62,588 nt of DNA, from positions 1-62,588 of the forward strand of contig CAKZWV010000045.1 of assembly GCA_937922005.1 (NCBI GenBank), given 5' to 3'. Every line of letters starts with the position of its first letter. Position 1 is the first letter of the stretch. The notes below the pieces were generated by a model, which saw only the letters and a program-made list of their open reading frames with translations, was not told the origin of the DNA and ran no database searches. This document shows positions 1 through 9,142 of the stretch, in pieces. The position numbers were made by a program, and so were the translations under genes. This DNA is from an uncultured Clostridia bacterium (GTDB taxonomy: Bacteria; Bacillota; Clostridia; Saccharofermentanales; DTU023).

Positions 1-57
1 AAGCTAATCATCTAAGCCAAGCCCCAGGCCAGATGAAAATTGGCTAGGGATAGAAGA

Positions 58-834
58 CTATTTTTGTTGACGCAACGACTCAGGATCTGCGAAATAATAG
101 CCAGATCCCCGGCGATTGCCAATATAGCGGTGGCCGGTTGCGTCTAGGAGTTTGCGGTTGGTCCGGGAGACCGTCACATCCACGGTCCGGTCATCGCCTG
201 TAAACTCGTAATCCCAGACCTTGCGGAGGAGGCGGGGCCGACTCTGCACCTTTTCTTTGTTCGCAGCCAAATATTGGAGGAGTAAGAATTCCTTGTTGGT
301 TAGGCCAATGTCTTTGCCAGCGTAGAAGGCCTGAAAGCGGCCTCCATCGATTCTCAGATCGCCAAAAACGAGAACACCCTCATCATCTTGGGGATCCATG
401 CTATTGATCTTTTTCGAAGTTTCCAAGAGCCTTCTCAGGCGGGCTACCATGGTTAACTCGCTGTAGGGCTTATAAAAATACTCGTTGCAGCCGCGCTCAA
501 AGTTTAAAATCTCATGGATGTTGTTGCCGCGGTCTTTTCCGGTCACAATGGCAATCGGCATATTGAGATAGCGACTGTCAGGGCGACGGAGGTTCATTAA
601 CACATCTTCTCCAGATTCTCCCTCAAGCATAAGATCTAGGAGAAGAACATCAAGGGTATGGCCTTGATCGAAATAGCTATAGAGCTCTTGGCTGTTAGCA
701 AAAAGATGGATTTGCGCTTGGCGGAAATTGCGAGTTAAAACATCTTGCAAATCTTCCCGTACTACAACCTCATCATCGAGGACACCAAAAGTACAGCTAT
801 CTGTGTCAATCATTGTGAAATTATTTTTAATCAT
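58..834 (-). CDS. Orphan OmpR/PhoB-type response regulator
   Basis: 258-residue two-domain regulator. The N-terminal receiver shows the acidic pair D20-D21, the phospho-acceptor Asp at about 67 (LLLDLML) and the conserved Lys at about 122 (FYKPYS). The C-terminal part (about 150-250) is a winged-helix DNA-binding domain with the LTNKEF and RRGSGYYF features of the OmpR family. The start at 834 has a good AAAGGAGAA site about six bases upstream. No histidine kinase lies next to it, so partner and targets are unknown. The gene diverges from pyk across a 301-base spacer. The receiver begins about 17 residues later than in typical members. Family assignment is firm; regulatory role is not visible. 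Confidence 0.9.
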   Translation of the reverse strand: MIKNNFTMIDTDSCTFGVLDDEVVVREDLQDVLTRNFRQAQIHLFANSQELYSYFDQGHTLDVLLLDLMLEGESGEDVLMNLRRPDSRYLNMPIAIVTGKDRGNNIHEILNFERGCNEYFYKPYSELTMVARLRRLLETSKKINSMDPQDDEGVLVFGDLRIDGGRFQAFYAGKDIGLTNKEFLLLQYLAANKEKVQSRPRLLRKVWDYEFTGDDRTVDVTVSRTNRKLLDATGHRYIGNRRGSGYYFADPESLRQQK

Positions 835-1135
835 GTGGTTCTCCTTTTCTCACTGAGACTTTTTGCCTTTGATACTGCAGTGTGCAAGATGTTCGTCGTT
901 GCAAGTTACACGACTGCGCTTGAAATGTTATTGGATTATTTGGTACAAATCACAGACTGTATGGATTAAGCCATACCCTGTATGATTTATGTATGTATTG
1001 TAAGAAAAGCTTTATCTTGTGGCAACCGTTTCTTAAGAACTACGCTACAGAGGGGGAATTTTTAAGTTTTTTGGGGTGGAACTTGGCATTCTCATCGCAG
1101 CCAGGTAAAATAGAAGCAAAAAAGGAGATACGAAT
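835..1135. other. Divergent intergenic region upstream of pyk
   Basis: A 301-base spacer between the divergent regulator gene and pyk. It holds the pyk promoter and ribosome site at its right end and one copy of the dispersed GGADTATTTG motif at 933-942. No small gene or structured RNA was recognised in the rest. Confidence 0.6.
1083..1111 (+). promoter_or_regulatory. pyk promoter
   Basis: TTGGCA (1083-1088), 17-base spacer, TAAAAT (1106-1111), about 25 bases before the pyk start. It matches the sigma-70/SigA type well; assigned by sequence only. Confidence 0.6.
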
Positions 1136-3022
1136 ATGCACGCAAGTCGCAAAACAAAGATCATTTGCACCATTGGGCCTGCTAGCGACCAGCCTGAGAC
1201 CCTCCGCCGGCTCATTGAAGCTGGGATGAACGTCGCAAGGCTGAATTTTTCGCACGGGACCCATGAAGAACACAAGGTGAGAGTGGACCGCATTAAGGCG
1301 ATCCGCCAGGAGTTAGGAGTCCCCATCGCCATCATGCTTGATACCAAGGGACCGGAGATCCGAACGGGGGTATTTCCCCCAGGCGGTATGACCTACGCCA
1401 CGGGGGCCAGAGTCAAGATTGTCCAAGAGGATGTCGTTGGATCTGAGGAAGTCTTCTCTATTACCTATAAGGATGCAGCTAAGGAACTCCATCCCGGTGA
1501 TCGCATTCTCATTGCTGACGGCCTGGTTGAACTAGATGTCGAAGAGATTGACGGGGTAGATCTGGTCTGCCAGGTGAAAAATGGCGGCCTTTTGACCGAC
1601 CACAAGAATGTGAATTTCCCAGATATTGACGTAAAGCTCCCTGCCCTCACGGACAAAGATCGGGATGACCTGAAGTTTGCGGTCGATCAAGATCTCGACT
1701 TGATTGCCGCTTCCTTTGTACGCCGGGCCGAGGACATTGACCAGATCCGGGCTGTCCTCAGTAGCTATGGCAACAAGGATATCCAGGTCATAGCTAAAAT
1801 TGAATCCCGCCAGGGGGTGGAACATTTTTCAGAGATTGTGGACACGGCTGACGGAATCATGATCGCCCGGGGGGACCTCGGTGTGGCCCTTCCAGCGGAA
1901 GAAATTCCCCACTACCAGAAAATGATGAGTAAAGAGGCCTACCAGTCAGGCATTCCCTCTATTATCGCCACGCAGATGTTGGATTCTATGATCCGTAATC
2001 CCCAGCCCACCCGGGCTGAGGTCTCGGATGTGGCCAATGCCATCTATGATGGGGCCTCCGCCATTATGCTCTCCGGGGAAACAGCCGCCGGAAAGTATCC
2101 GGTTGAAAGTGCCATGATGATGGACCGTATCGCCAGGTACACAGAGGCCTCCATCGACTATTGGAAGAAACTCAAGGAAGAAAGCCTCCATAAAAAGAGT
2201 ATTTCCACTGCCATCTCCCACTCCTGCTGCACTACAGCCCGTGACCTCAATGCCAAGGCCATCGTCACTGTTACCCATTCAGGTAATACGGCCCGCCGTA
2301 TCGCCTCTTTCCGTCCAGCCTGCCCCATTATCGCTCTGACGGTAACCCCCAAGTCTTGTTATCAATTGGCCCTGTCCTGGGGGGTGACCCCCAGGCTCAT
2401 CGAGATTTTAACCGATGAGAAGCAGCTCTTTGACCGGGCCCTAGAAAAGGCCAAAGAAACAGACCTTGTCCAAGATGGCGACCTTGTCGTTGTCACCGGC
2501 GGTAGCCCGGCGGGTATTTCTGGTACCACTAATAGCATCCGTGTAGAGACTGTGGGCTCCCTGATCTGCCAGGGTACAGGCATGGCTGACCGCCCTGGGG
2601 TCATCATCTCCGGCGATACCTATCTCTTAGATAAAAGTAGAAAGGCAGAGTCAGCTGCACCAGACAGGTCTGATAGCCTAGACCGTCCTGACTCTTCAGG
2701 TCGTACGGACCATACTTTCTCTTCTGACCAGGCTAAGCAGCCTGTACCGTCTGATCAGACCAACCGACCTAGCACTCCTAACCGCCCTGACCGGCCTCGT
2801 AGAGGCTATATCCTTGTGGCCCACGATACGAGCAATGCAGACCTAGCCCTCATTCGGGAGGCTGCAGCCCTGGTAGTAGAAAATCCCTCCCCAGAAAGTC
2901 AACCCTGTACAGCCGCAGCCATCCTTCACATCCCCATCATCTACGGGGTCGAAAACGCCTGCAACCTCTTGGGCAACCAACGCTCCGTGGTTCTCGACCT
3001 TGATAAGGGCTGGATCTACTAA
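1136..3022 (+). CDS. pyk: Pyruvate kinase with C-terminal PEP-utiliser-like domain
   Basis: Last step of glycolysis: phosphoenolpyruvate plus ADP to pyruvate plus ATP, in the cytosol. Near the N-terminus are KTKIICTIGPAS and ARLNFSHG; further on MLDTKGPEIRTG, the active-site stretch IAKIESRQG and GDLGVALPAEEIP, and the MLDSMI..PTRAE block. The catalytic and allosteric domains end near residue 475. A linker of about 60 residues rich in Asp, Ser, Arg and Pro follows, then a domain like the extra PEP-utiliser domain of Bacillus-type enzymes. In this copy the usual TSHAAV segment is replaced by SQPCTAA, so the typical His is missing. At 628 residues it is longer than the roughly 585 of Bacillus enzymes because of the linker. 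Start supported by AAAAAGGAGATACGA. Confidence 0.95.
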   Translation: MHASRKTKIICTIGPASDQPETLRRLIEAGMNVARLNFSHGTHEEHKVRVDRIKAIRQELGVPIAIMLDTKGPEIRTGVFPPGGMTYATGARVKIVQEDVVGSEEVFSITYKDAAKELHPGDRILIADGLVELDVEEIDGVDLVCQVKNGGLLTDHKNVNFPDIDVKLPALTDKDRDDLKFAVDQDLDLIAASFVRRAEDIDQIRAVLSSYGNKDIQVIAKIESRQGVEHFSEIVDTADGIMIARGDLGVALPAEEIPHYQKMMSKEAYQSGIPSIIATQMLDSMIRNPQPTRAEVSDVANAIYDGASAIMLSGETAAGKYPVESAMMMDRIARYTEASIDYWKKLKEESLHKKSISTAISHSCCTTARDLNAKAIVTVTHSGNTARRIASFRPACPIIALTVTPKSCYQLALSWGVTPRLIEILTDEKQLFDRALEKAKETDLVQDGDLVVVTGGSPAGISGTTNSIRVETVGSLICQGTGMADRPGVIISGDTYLLDKSRKAESAAPDRSDSLDRPDSSGRTDHTFSSDQAKQPVPSDQTNRPSTPNRPDRPRRGYILVAHDTSNADLALIREAAALVVENPSPESQPCTAAAILHIPIIYGVENACNLLGNQRSVVLDLDKGWIY

Positions 3023-3070
3023 GTCTACCAAGGCAAGGATAAAAGCCGACACAATCATTTAAGAAATGAG

Positions 3071-3113
3071 AAAACCCCGGGAGAAGGTCTATCCTTCCCT
3101 CGGGGTTTTGCAA
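3071..3113. terminator. Bidirectional intrinsic terminator after pyk
   Basis: Inverted repeat AAAACCCCGGGAGAAGG ... CCTTCCCTCGGGGTTTT with a short loop; two mismatched positions. A-run on the left and T-run on the right let it serve pyk and the convergent surface-protein gene. Confidence 0.75.
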
Positions 3114-3165
3114 TTTTCTATACAGGGGTTGACAATCCCTATGGAACTAGGCCAGGTAGCCTGTC

Positions 3166-4116
3166 TTAGGCTTTCCCCATGGTCAATCGCATCACAATCA
3201 GTAAAACCATGAGACTTCCTGCCAGGATACTGCCCACAATATAGATGGGCTTATTATCCTCATTTCGCTGCATTTTCTTCTTGACCTTTTCGAGCTCCTC
3301 AGCAGCTTCAGAATTGTCCCCCGTAGCACCTTCGTTTTTATTCGTATCAGTCCGGGGATCCATGGCCTTAATCTTAGGATTCTTGATCAAAAGCTTATCG
3401 CCAGGCTTATTCTGGATGGACGGTTTAAAAACATCGCCCGAAGGCGGATTGTAGGAGACGATGGCGTGGGAATCACTATCCACCAACTGATCCTGAGAGG
3501 GGGCCGTCGTCTGACCTGCTGTGGCAACGAGGACGTAGCCCGATTGAGAATCTCCTGACAAGGTAAAACTGACCCCTTCGACCGGAGACTGGGTAAAATA
3601 GAGCTTTTGCGTGTTGGCAGGAATCTGAGCTGAGGCCGCCCAGCCATTCTCCTCACTGAGAGAAACGGCGATAGAATTAACCAAAATATTATCCGGCACA
3701 TAAGTCACCGTCATCTTAGCCGGGACCAAGGAGGCATCGACCCCAGAGAAATCAACCTTAACCTTGACATCCACAAAGCCTGCTTCCTCCGGAGTGACTA
3801 CCCCCTCAGGATCGCCAGTTGGTGTCGGCTGGGTGTCCCCTGGTGCCTCTGGCTGTGGCGGAGTGGACTCCCCAGGCTCGGCAGGCTGGGGCGTAGGCTC
3901 AGTCGACGGATCCCCCGGTTGCTCAGGGTTAACCGGCTGCGTAGCTTCCGAATCTCCCGTAGAAGGCAACTCTTCCGCACGCACGGTCAAGGATAGGCTG
4001 CAAAGAAGCAGACTGACAGCAAGGACCGAGATCGAAATAAACCTGCAAAGAGCTTGCTTTCCATGCGCCTTTTGCCAAGAATGGGCTAAGGAAACAAGGA
4101 AACGGGAAGTTGGCAT
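3166..4116 (-). CDS. Secreted, membrane-anchored Pro/Glu/Thr-rich surface protein
   Basis: Unrecognised exported protein of about 316 residues. From the Met chosen here, a basic stretch is followed by a hydrophobic segment (ISISVLAVSLLLCS) ending near VRAEE, a likely signal peptide. Next come a linker of roughly 60 residues rich in Pro, Glu, Thr and Gly, a globular region of about 150 residues, a charged Lys/Glu stretch, and a C-terminal membrane helix (IVGSILAGSLMVLLIVM) with a short basic tail. No LPXTG motif is seen, so anchoring is probably by the helix. The reading frame is open to 4311; I prefer 4116 because AGGGTGG lies five bases upstream and the signal peptide then sits at the N-terminus. 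Function unknown. Confidence 0.65.
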   Translation of the reverse strand: MPTSRFLVSLAHSWQKAHGKQALCRFISISVLAVSLLLCSLSLTVRAEELPSTGDSEATQPVNPEQPGDPSTEPTPQPAEPGESTPPQPEAPGDTQPTPTGDPEGVVTPEEAGFVDVKVKVDFSGVDASLVPAKMTVTYVPDNILVNSIAVSLSEENGWAASAQIPANTQKLYFTQSPVEGVSFTLSGDSQSGYVLVATAGQTTAPSQDQLVDSDSHAIVSYNPPSGDVFKPSIQNKPGDKLLIKNPKIKAMDPRTDTNKNEGATGDNSEAAEELEKVKKKMQRNEDNKPIYIVGSILAGSLMVLLIVMRLTMGKA

Positions 4117-4607
4117 AGCGACCACCCTATCAGGATCAAGGCTCCTTCCTGCGGTCTGACCTAGGTCCTTCCCGGCTAGGAAGGCATTACAATCATTGGT
4201 AACTGGCTTAGGTTGATTCATAGGCATCTGATTTCTACTTTCACTCCTGACATTCATAGGCTGGAAAGAGGGAACACAAAATTTTTTCTTAGGTCCTCCC
4301 TTGCAAACCATAGGTTTACCATTCGTAATTAGGCATTATACTCTAGATTCATCGTTTATGCAATTGTCCGACTTTCCCAACAAATACTCCCGCCCAGCTT
4401 GCTTCTCTGTCTTCCTTTTCCAAACAGATGAGCAAAAGGCCCGCCAAATCAGCATGGGCAGCCTCTTGACTTGCTAATTATGAGCTGGTGTGCTATCATC
4501 CTGACGAGTCTTTGAAATTGCCAAGAAGCTCAAGATAAGGCCATTTGCCAAGGCCAAAATTTAGGAGCAAGCCTGCCAGGTATACGGGCTTAGAAGGAGA
4601 GGACACC

Positions 4608-5537
4608 ATGGGTTTATTAACCAAAACCAATACAAAAAAAGCTCTGAATATCGCCATTGTCGATGACGAAGAAACCGTACATGATCACTTTCAAGTGATG
4701 TTAGACACCTATATTCCCTGGGGGCAGGCCCCATTCTCTGCTTGCACCTATCAACTGGAGCATTTTTATACTTGCGAGGAGTTTGAAGACATCGTCCGGA
4801 AACACCCCGACCACTTCAATTTTGTCTTACTGGATATGAACTTTCCTGAAGGTGTGACGAGAGGGGCGACATGCTATCAGAATTGTTCCAGAATCTTTAT
4901 CCAAAACAACACGTCCACTGTGCTCGTCACCGCCTGGGACCAGACCAAAGAAGACCCACTGTTAAACGTCGAGGGGGGCCTTAGCACCCAGGACCTAGCT
5001 CGCCAAAGAGGTATGCTAGGCTATGTCAGCAAGGCCTTGCCAGCAGCTGCCCAAACAAATTATATCGTAGGTTACCTAAAAACGCACATTTTACAGACTG
5101 CCTTATCCTCCCTAGCCCCCCAGACGGATGAGGTCGAATGGGCTGAGTTTAAGGGGGTCCGGACCCATATGCCTGACTCAAACAGCGAAGACCTTTATGA
5201 AATTTCTTATCAAAATAGGAAAATGAACCTTTCCAACCAGAATGCAAAGTTTCTCTACTACATCATTCTTTTCTTGTATATTGTTAAAAACCACGGTATT
5301 CTCTCTGCTGAATCAAAGTGTATGCAGATCTATTCCTCTTATGCCATACCCTTGCGGCGCAGTAAAACCGGGAAGGTGGTTGTCCCCTATCAGTACCTGG
5401 TCGACTTTATGAAGTGGGGCGGCAGATCCAATGTGTACACCTACCGGACCAACTGCAATAGAATCCTAAGGAACGTGGGCTATCAGCTGAGTAACGCTCC
5501 CCAATTGGGCTATTGCCTGGAAAAGCTAGCAGAATAA
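4608..5537 (+). CDS. Orphan response regulator with atypical C-terminal domain
   Basis: 309-residue protein with an N-terminal receiver: IVDDEE acidic pocket near residues 15-20, phospho-acceptor Asp in FVLLDMNF and conserved Lys in YVSKALP. The receiver is longer than usual, with an insert around the phospho site. The last 130 residues do not match a standard effector domain by eye, but YTYRTNCNRILRNVGYQL near the end is reminiscent of a winged helix. The start at 4608 follows AGAAGGAGAGGACACC; the frame is open upstream to 4545 without a ribosome site. No kinase is nearby. It converges on the three-gene ABC exporter, which makes that operon a possible target (inference). Confidence 0.8.
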   Translation: MGLLTKTNTKKALNIAIVDDEETVHDHFQVMLDTYIPWGQAPFSACTYQLEHFYTCEEFEDIVRKHPDHFNFVLLDMNFPEGVTRGATCYQNCSRIFIQNNTSTVLVTAWDQTKEDPLLNVEGGLSTQDLARQRGMLGYVSKALPAAAQTNYIVGYLKTHILQTALSSLAPQTDEVEWAEFKGVRTHMPDSNSEDLYEISYQNRKMNLSNQNAKFLYYIILFLYIVKNHGILSAESKCMQIYSSYAIPLRRSKTGKVVVPYQYLVDFMKWGGRSNVYTYRTNCNRILRNVGYQLSNAPQLGYCLEKLAE

Positions 5538-5599
5538 AGTTGGTCTATGCTAAGCTCCCCCACCAGCTGCAAGCCTTTCACTTTCGTATGCGATCGGCA

Positions 5600-6316
5600 T
5601 TATTTTAACAAATATTCCAAATCATCCAAGTTCAGGGAGGCTGGCGAAAGCTGGCCTCCTTTTAATTGGTAGATGAGGTCACACTGGCTCGCAAGATGCA
5701 AATCATGGGTAACCAGAACGACCGTTTTCTCTTCTTCGTCCACCAACTGGCGGAGATAACTGACCACAATCTTGGCATTATCCTGGTCGAGGGACCCTGT
5801 CGGCTCGTCCGCCAAAATAATCCTCTGCCCACAGACAATACTCCGGATGATGGCCACCCGCTGCCGCTCTCCTCCGGAAAGTTGGCTGACCTTACGGTGG
5901 AGCTTATCCTGGATCTGAAGGTGCTCGCTGACAGCCTCAATGAGGGGACGGTAGGCCCGAGCTGGCTGGCGGTCCTCCGTATAGAGAGTGGGGACGAGAA
6001 TATTTTTTAGGGCCGTTTCCGTCTCAATCAAGGCAAAATCTTGGACAATATAGCCAAAATACTTGTTGCGCATCCGACAGCGCTTACGATCGGTCAGATC
6101 CTTCGTCTCATGGCCATCTACAATCACTTGACCTGCGTCCGGCGGGATCAGAAGGCCCATGATGTTTAAAAGGGTCGTCTTCCCACTGCCAGAAGGTCCC
6201 ACGATTGCCACCATTTTCCCAGCAGGAAGCTCCAAGGATACATTGACCACAGCATGAACAAAGGTATCGTGGTCAGGAAAAATTTTGCTGATCTGGTGGA
6301 TAGATAATAAGCTCAT
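5600..6316 (-). CDS. ABC transporter ATP-binding protein, MacB/LolD type
   Basis: 238-residue ATPase that would drive the two membrane partners encoded just upstream. Visible: Walker A GPSGSGKTT near residue 40, Q-loop VQDFAL, signature LSGGERQRV, Walker B IILADEPTGSLD and switch His in VTHDLH. The length is normal for a stand-alone subunit. Its ribosome site (CAGGAGGGATTAAGA) overlaps the end of the preceding gene, with two bases between them, so all three genes should be one transcript. The substrate is unknown: relatives handle lipoproteins, antimicrobial peptides or macrolides. The last codons carry a GGADTATTTG motif copy. Confidence 0.92.
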   Translation of the reverse strand: MSLLSIHQISKIFPDHDTFVHAVVNVSLELPAGKMVAIVGPSGSGKTTLLNIMGLLIPPDAGQVIVDGHETKDLTDRKRCRMRNKYFGYIVQDFALIETETALKNILVPTLYTEDRQPARAYRPLIEAVSEHLQIQDKLHRKVSQLSGGERQRVAIIRSIVCGQRIILADEPTGSLDQDNAKIVVSYLRQLVDEEEKTVVLVTHDLHLASQCDLIYQLKGGQLSPASLNLDDLEYLLK

Positions 6317-6318
6317 TC

Positions 6319-7449
6319 TTAATCCCTCCTGAGATTTTGTATGGTTCGTAAGTTTCCTACTCTTTTTTCAGCATAACGTCCCATCCCATAGGATAAGCCA
6401 AGAACAAAGGCCAGGGCTAGGGGGAAAAAGGAAGCCCCTTTCAAATGATTAATAAGGATCAAGTGGCCGATGCCCACCATGGGGAGGATATGGAGGGTCA
6501 AGGTAAAGCAGGCCACCTGCCAGCGAAGTTGGCTTAAGGAAGCCCCATAGATATAGTGAATCGTATACTCCGTAATATTAGCTTCCACCATGCGAATAAT
6601 ATTCGTAATGGCAAGAAGGACCAAAATGATCGAGCAAAGGACGTAATAAGACAAATAAAGCTGGGTAGCACGGAGATCCGCAATCGTCGTTGTTTTCATA
6701 AAATCTGCCGTAGTAATCCCCCTATAAAGTCTGCCGAGTGTCTTATATAACTTGGTCTGTATTTCTTGCAGCTCCTCATCGGAAGGATTTACCAAGACCA
6801 GATGTTCTAGAGCCAATTCCTCCACCGGTTCATGGGTATCATGGAGAAACATCTGACGTATCGTATCAAAATCCCGAGAACATAGAACAATATATTTTTC
6901 ACCTTCACCAAACCCATACGGCAAAATGGGATGATAGATCATAAAGTTGGGGGAACATGTGCTTTGAATGATCAGGTCCTGGTTGCCTAGGCGGATGGTT
7001 TTGCCAACATCTTCCTGATGACTAGGAGGCACGAAAACTGCTATAGATCCCTCGTAAGAAAGATTTTGCAACGAAGAATATTCTCCCAGTAGAACGCAGA
7101 TGGTATCATAGGGTAAGTTCCGACCAGCAGGAAGTTCAAAAAAAGAGCCTGCATGACCTTTAGAAGAAAAGGCGTTTTGAAGAAAGGCTTTGAGATCCGG
7201 GGAGGCGGAAGGCAATCGTCGGGCCGGGTCTTGGCCCCCCTGAGTAGGTTGCAAAGAAACGGGCTGCATCTGCAACAAAACCACATTTTTCTTGACAAAG
7301 GATTGAATCGATCTAGCTTTTTTAGAAATCGAGCTAAAAGAAATGACCAACATAAAGATACCCATGGCCGCAACAGTCATCACTACGGTATAGAAAATGG
7401 TCCACGTCCACTCTCTGCGCCAGTTGTCAATTACTTGTCTGATGATCAT
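6319..7449 (-). CDS. ABC exporter membrane subunit, FtsX/MacB-like (second gene)
   Basis: About 376 residues. One hydrophobic helix near the N-terminus (IFYTVVMTVAAMGIFMLVI), a large extracellular region of about 200 residues, then three helices at the C-terminus, which is the layout of FtsX/MacB-type permeases and of the bacteriocin-associated membrane proteins. Two starts are possible: GTG at 7461, overlapping the preceding gene, or ATG at 7449; I chose ATG because GGTGGG lies at a workable distance and MIIRQVIDNWRRE looks like a typical permease N-terminus. Works with the adjacent ATPase and the upstream paralogue. Substrate unknown. Confidence 0.75.
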   Translation of the reverse strand: MIIRQVIDNWRREWTWTIFYTVVMTVAAMGIFMLVISFSSISKKARSIQSFVKKNVVLLQMQPVSLQPTQGGQDPARRLPSASPDLKAFLQNAFSSKGHAGSFFELPAGRNLPYDTICVLLGEYSSLQNLSYEGSIAVFVPPSHQEDVGKTIRLGNQDLIIQSTCSPNFMIYHPILPYGFGEGEKYIVLCSRDFDTIRQMFLHDTHEPVEELALEHLVLVNPSDEELQEIQTKLYKTLGRLYRGITTADFMKTTTIADLRATQLYLSYYVLCSIILVLLAITNIIRMVEANITEYTIHYIYGASLSQLRWQVACFTLTLHILPMVGIGHLILINHLKGASFFPLALAFVLGLSYGMGRYAEKRVGNLRTIQNLRRD

Positions 7450-7450
7450 T

Positions 7451-8464
7451 TTAGTATTCACCCACCACTTTTTTTCTCTTTTGCCGCCACTGCCAAAAGG
7501 AACAGATCTGGAGCAGGGTCAAGAAAGCTAAATTGAGAGCTCCACTGAGAAGACCAATTTTGCCATAGGCGGAAGGGTTATACATATACAATTGAGCCTT
7601 CACCAAAACATAACCCAATAAAGTTCCCAGCATCGCTATGAAAGAAGAAAGCAGAAAGAGTTTCGTAAAAAGAATGCGATAAGAAGCCCCATACAGGTGA
7701 TGGACTACCAGGTAGCGATAGCGTTCTTTGTAAAACATGGAAAGGGCAAAGGCAGCACAAAAAAGTATGGCTAAGAAAGTACAGAGTAAAGAACGGCTGA
7801 TACTATCCGTCTGCATCATTCCAAGAAGAATCTGACCCAGGCCCATGTGCTGATCTTTATAATTAATAAACTCTACCTTGCATGGGGAGCCTTCAAATAA
7901 CCGGATAAAATCAAAGATGGCATTTTTATCTTGAACACTGAGATAAAACACCCCATTAAGATCCCTCGTATCCTGAAGAGGATAAAAAAAAGAGGTGTCC
8001 AGATTAACAAGAGGAGCAGTCTGAGGATCATACTCTCCAAGGACTTTGTAATCATAGACACCTGGAAATAAAATACCTTCTTGAACCAGCTCCCCCCAAG
8101 ATGCCAAGGGCTGTCTGATAAGAACGGTTTTTGCCTCTTGTCCATTGAAATCAACCTGTAAAGCATTCTGAAAAAGATTGGCATAATCTAAAACGCCAAC
8201 ACCTCCGCTGCCGTTAAAATAAAAAATGGCAGCTCCTTCTTGTTTTGCCCAGGCATCTATGTCTTTCAAAATTTTTTGAAGTCTTCGCTGACCCTGGGGA
8301 GATAAATCTGGCTCATCCGTCGATGGCGTGCTAAAGATGCCTGCAAAGTCCTCATAAGGGGTATCGAAATAGCTATTATAGACAGCAAAAAAGAACATGG
8401 TAGAAAGGAGGCAAGTGCAAAAGAGAGTAGCTATAGTAACGACAAGTCCCAATTTATTTTTCAT
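7451..8464 (-). CDS. ABC exporter membrane subunit, FtsX/MacB-like (first gene)
   Basis: 337 residues, first gene of the operon. It has an N-terminal hydrophobic segment (LGLVVTIATLFCTCLLSTMFFFAV), a soluble extracellular domain of about 180 residues and three C-terminal helices, with QKRKK at the end. It is a distant paralogue of the next gene by layout rather than by obvious identity, which suggests a heterodimeric exporter. The start follows GGGAGGATT. The YRYLVVHHLYGAS segment after the second helix resembles the coupling region seen in this permease class. Substrate unknown; resistance to or export of a peptide is a reasonable guess from family membership. Confidence 0.75.
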   Translation of the reverse strand: MKNKLGLVVTIATLFCTCLLSTMFFFAVYNSYFDTPYEDFAGIFSTPSTDEPDLSPQGQRRLQKILKDIDAWAKQEGAAIFYFNGSGGVGVLDYANLFQNALQVDFNGQEAKTVLIRQPLASWGELVQEGILFPGVYDYKVLGEYDPQTAPLVNLDTSFFYPLQDTRDLNGVFYLSVQDKNAIFDFIRLFEGSPCKVEFINYKDQHMGLGQILLGMMQTDSISRSLLCTFLAILFCAAFALSMFYKERYRYLVVHHLYGASYRILFTKLFLLSSFIAMLGTLLGYVLVKAQLYMYNPSAYGKIGLLSGALNLAFLTLLQICSFWQWRQKRKKVVGEY

Positions 8465-8520
8465 AATCCTCCCAATCCTGTTCCGTGCATCTTTGTGTGC
8501 TTTTTAGGATGCCGTAAAGA

Positions 8521-8547
8521 AAAACCCCACGGGAAGCCCGTGGGGTC
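8521..8547 (-). terminator. Terminator of tRNA-Arg
   Basis: Perfect hairpin ACCCCACGGG-AAG-CCCGTGGGGT. Read on the minus strand it is followed by TTTTT, just after the tRNA-Arg 3' end. Confidence 0.8.
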
Positions 8548-8555
8548 GCAGTCAG

Positions 8556-8631
8556 TGGTGCCTCGGACAGGAGTCGAACCTGCAACAGTGGCTTCGGAGG
8601 CCAGCGTTTTATCCATTAAAACTACCGAGAC
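8556..8631 (-). tRNA. tRNA-Arg (anticodon CCG)
   Basis: Read on the minus strand, a cloverleaf with acceptor arms GTCTCGG/CCGAGGC (one G-U pair), a D-arm with GTTT/AAAC, anticodon loop CTCCGAA giving CCG, a T-arm with GGTTCGACTCC and an encoded 3' CCA. It decodes CGG. The outermost anticodon-stem pair is a mismatch. Confidence 0.93.
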
Positions 8632-9047
8632 GAAAGGAAGGTGCGGGCCACAGCCCTATACCCTCGCTCCCCTCTTACGATAGACGGTCCAAGGTGGGGC
8701 TCCGAGGGAGCAGGACCCGGGACCGGATCATAAGTTAAGGGAAATTTTGTCGGTGGGCAAGGCGATACCAAGTCAATATGATCCTCGGTCGGCCCGTGCC
8801 CCAACAAAATGCCTCCCTAGTGTAGCCCACTCAAAAGAAGAATGCAAGCAACCGGAAAAACTTTCTGGTGGAGGATGCGACTTGGTAACATGGTCCTCTA
8901 CAAGCTAAGCATGAGGATGAGCAACCAACGAGAGCAGGCGGTCCCAAAGATATGCGACCTACAAGAACGGGCGGCAGACAAGAGATCAGGATGAGAAGAA
9001 GGGTGGGAGCGGGGGAGGGAATATTTGTTGAGGAGGGGGTTAGATTC
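8632..9047. other. Gene-free region with a possible structured RNA
   Basis: No convincing open frame. At 8691-8802 nested pairings are visible: GGGGC (8696-8700) with GCCCC (8798-8802), and GACCGGATCATA (8721-8732) with TATGATCCTCGGTC (8777-8790, two-base bulge). I compared it by eye with SRP RNA, 6S, tmRNA, RNase P RNA and 5S and found no match. It could belong to either strand. A GGADTATTTG motif lies at 9018. The remainder shows nothing I can name. Confidence 0.35.
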
Positions 9048-9076
9048 TTGACACAAGAATGAAATCTTTGTAAGAT
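9048..9076 (+). promoter_or_regulatory. Promoter of the murT-like gene leader
   Basis: TTGACA (9048-9053), 17-base spacer, TAAGAT (9071-9076). Near-consensus SigA-type promoter about 120 bases before the start codon, leaving a leader of about 110 bases. Confidence 0.7.
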
Positions 9077-9142
9077 AGTCGTTAGTTGTTACTTAGTGTT
9101 TAAGTCGTAAAGGCACGGAGTACTACGCATAGAGTATGTGTG

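Noticed and set aside
8640..8820. SRP RNA, 6S RNA, 5S rRNA, tmRNA or RNase P RNA
   Set aside because: None of their conserved cores could be found by eye on either strand.
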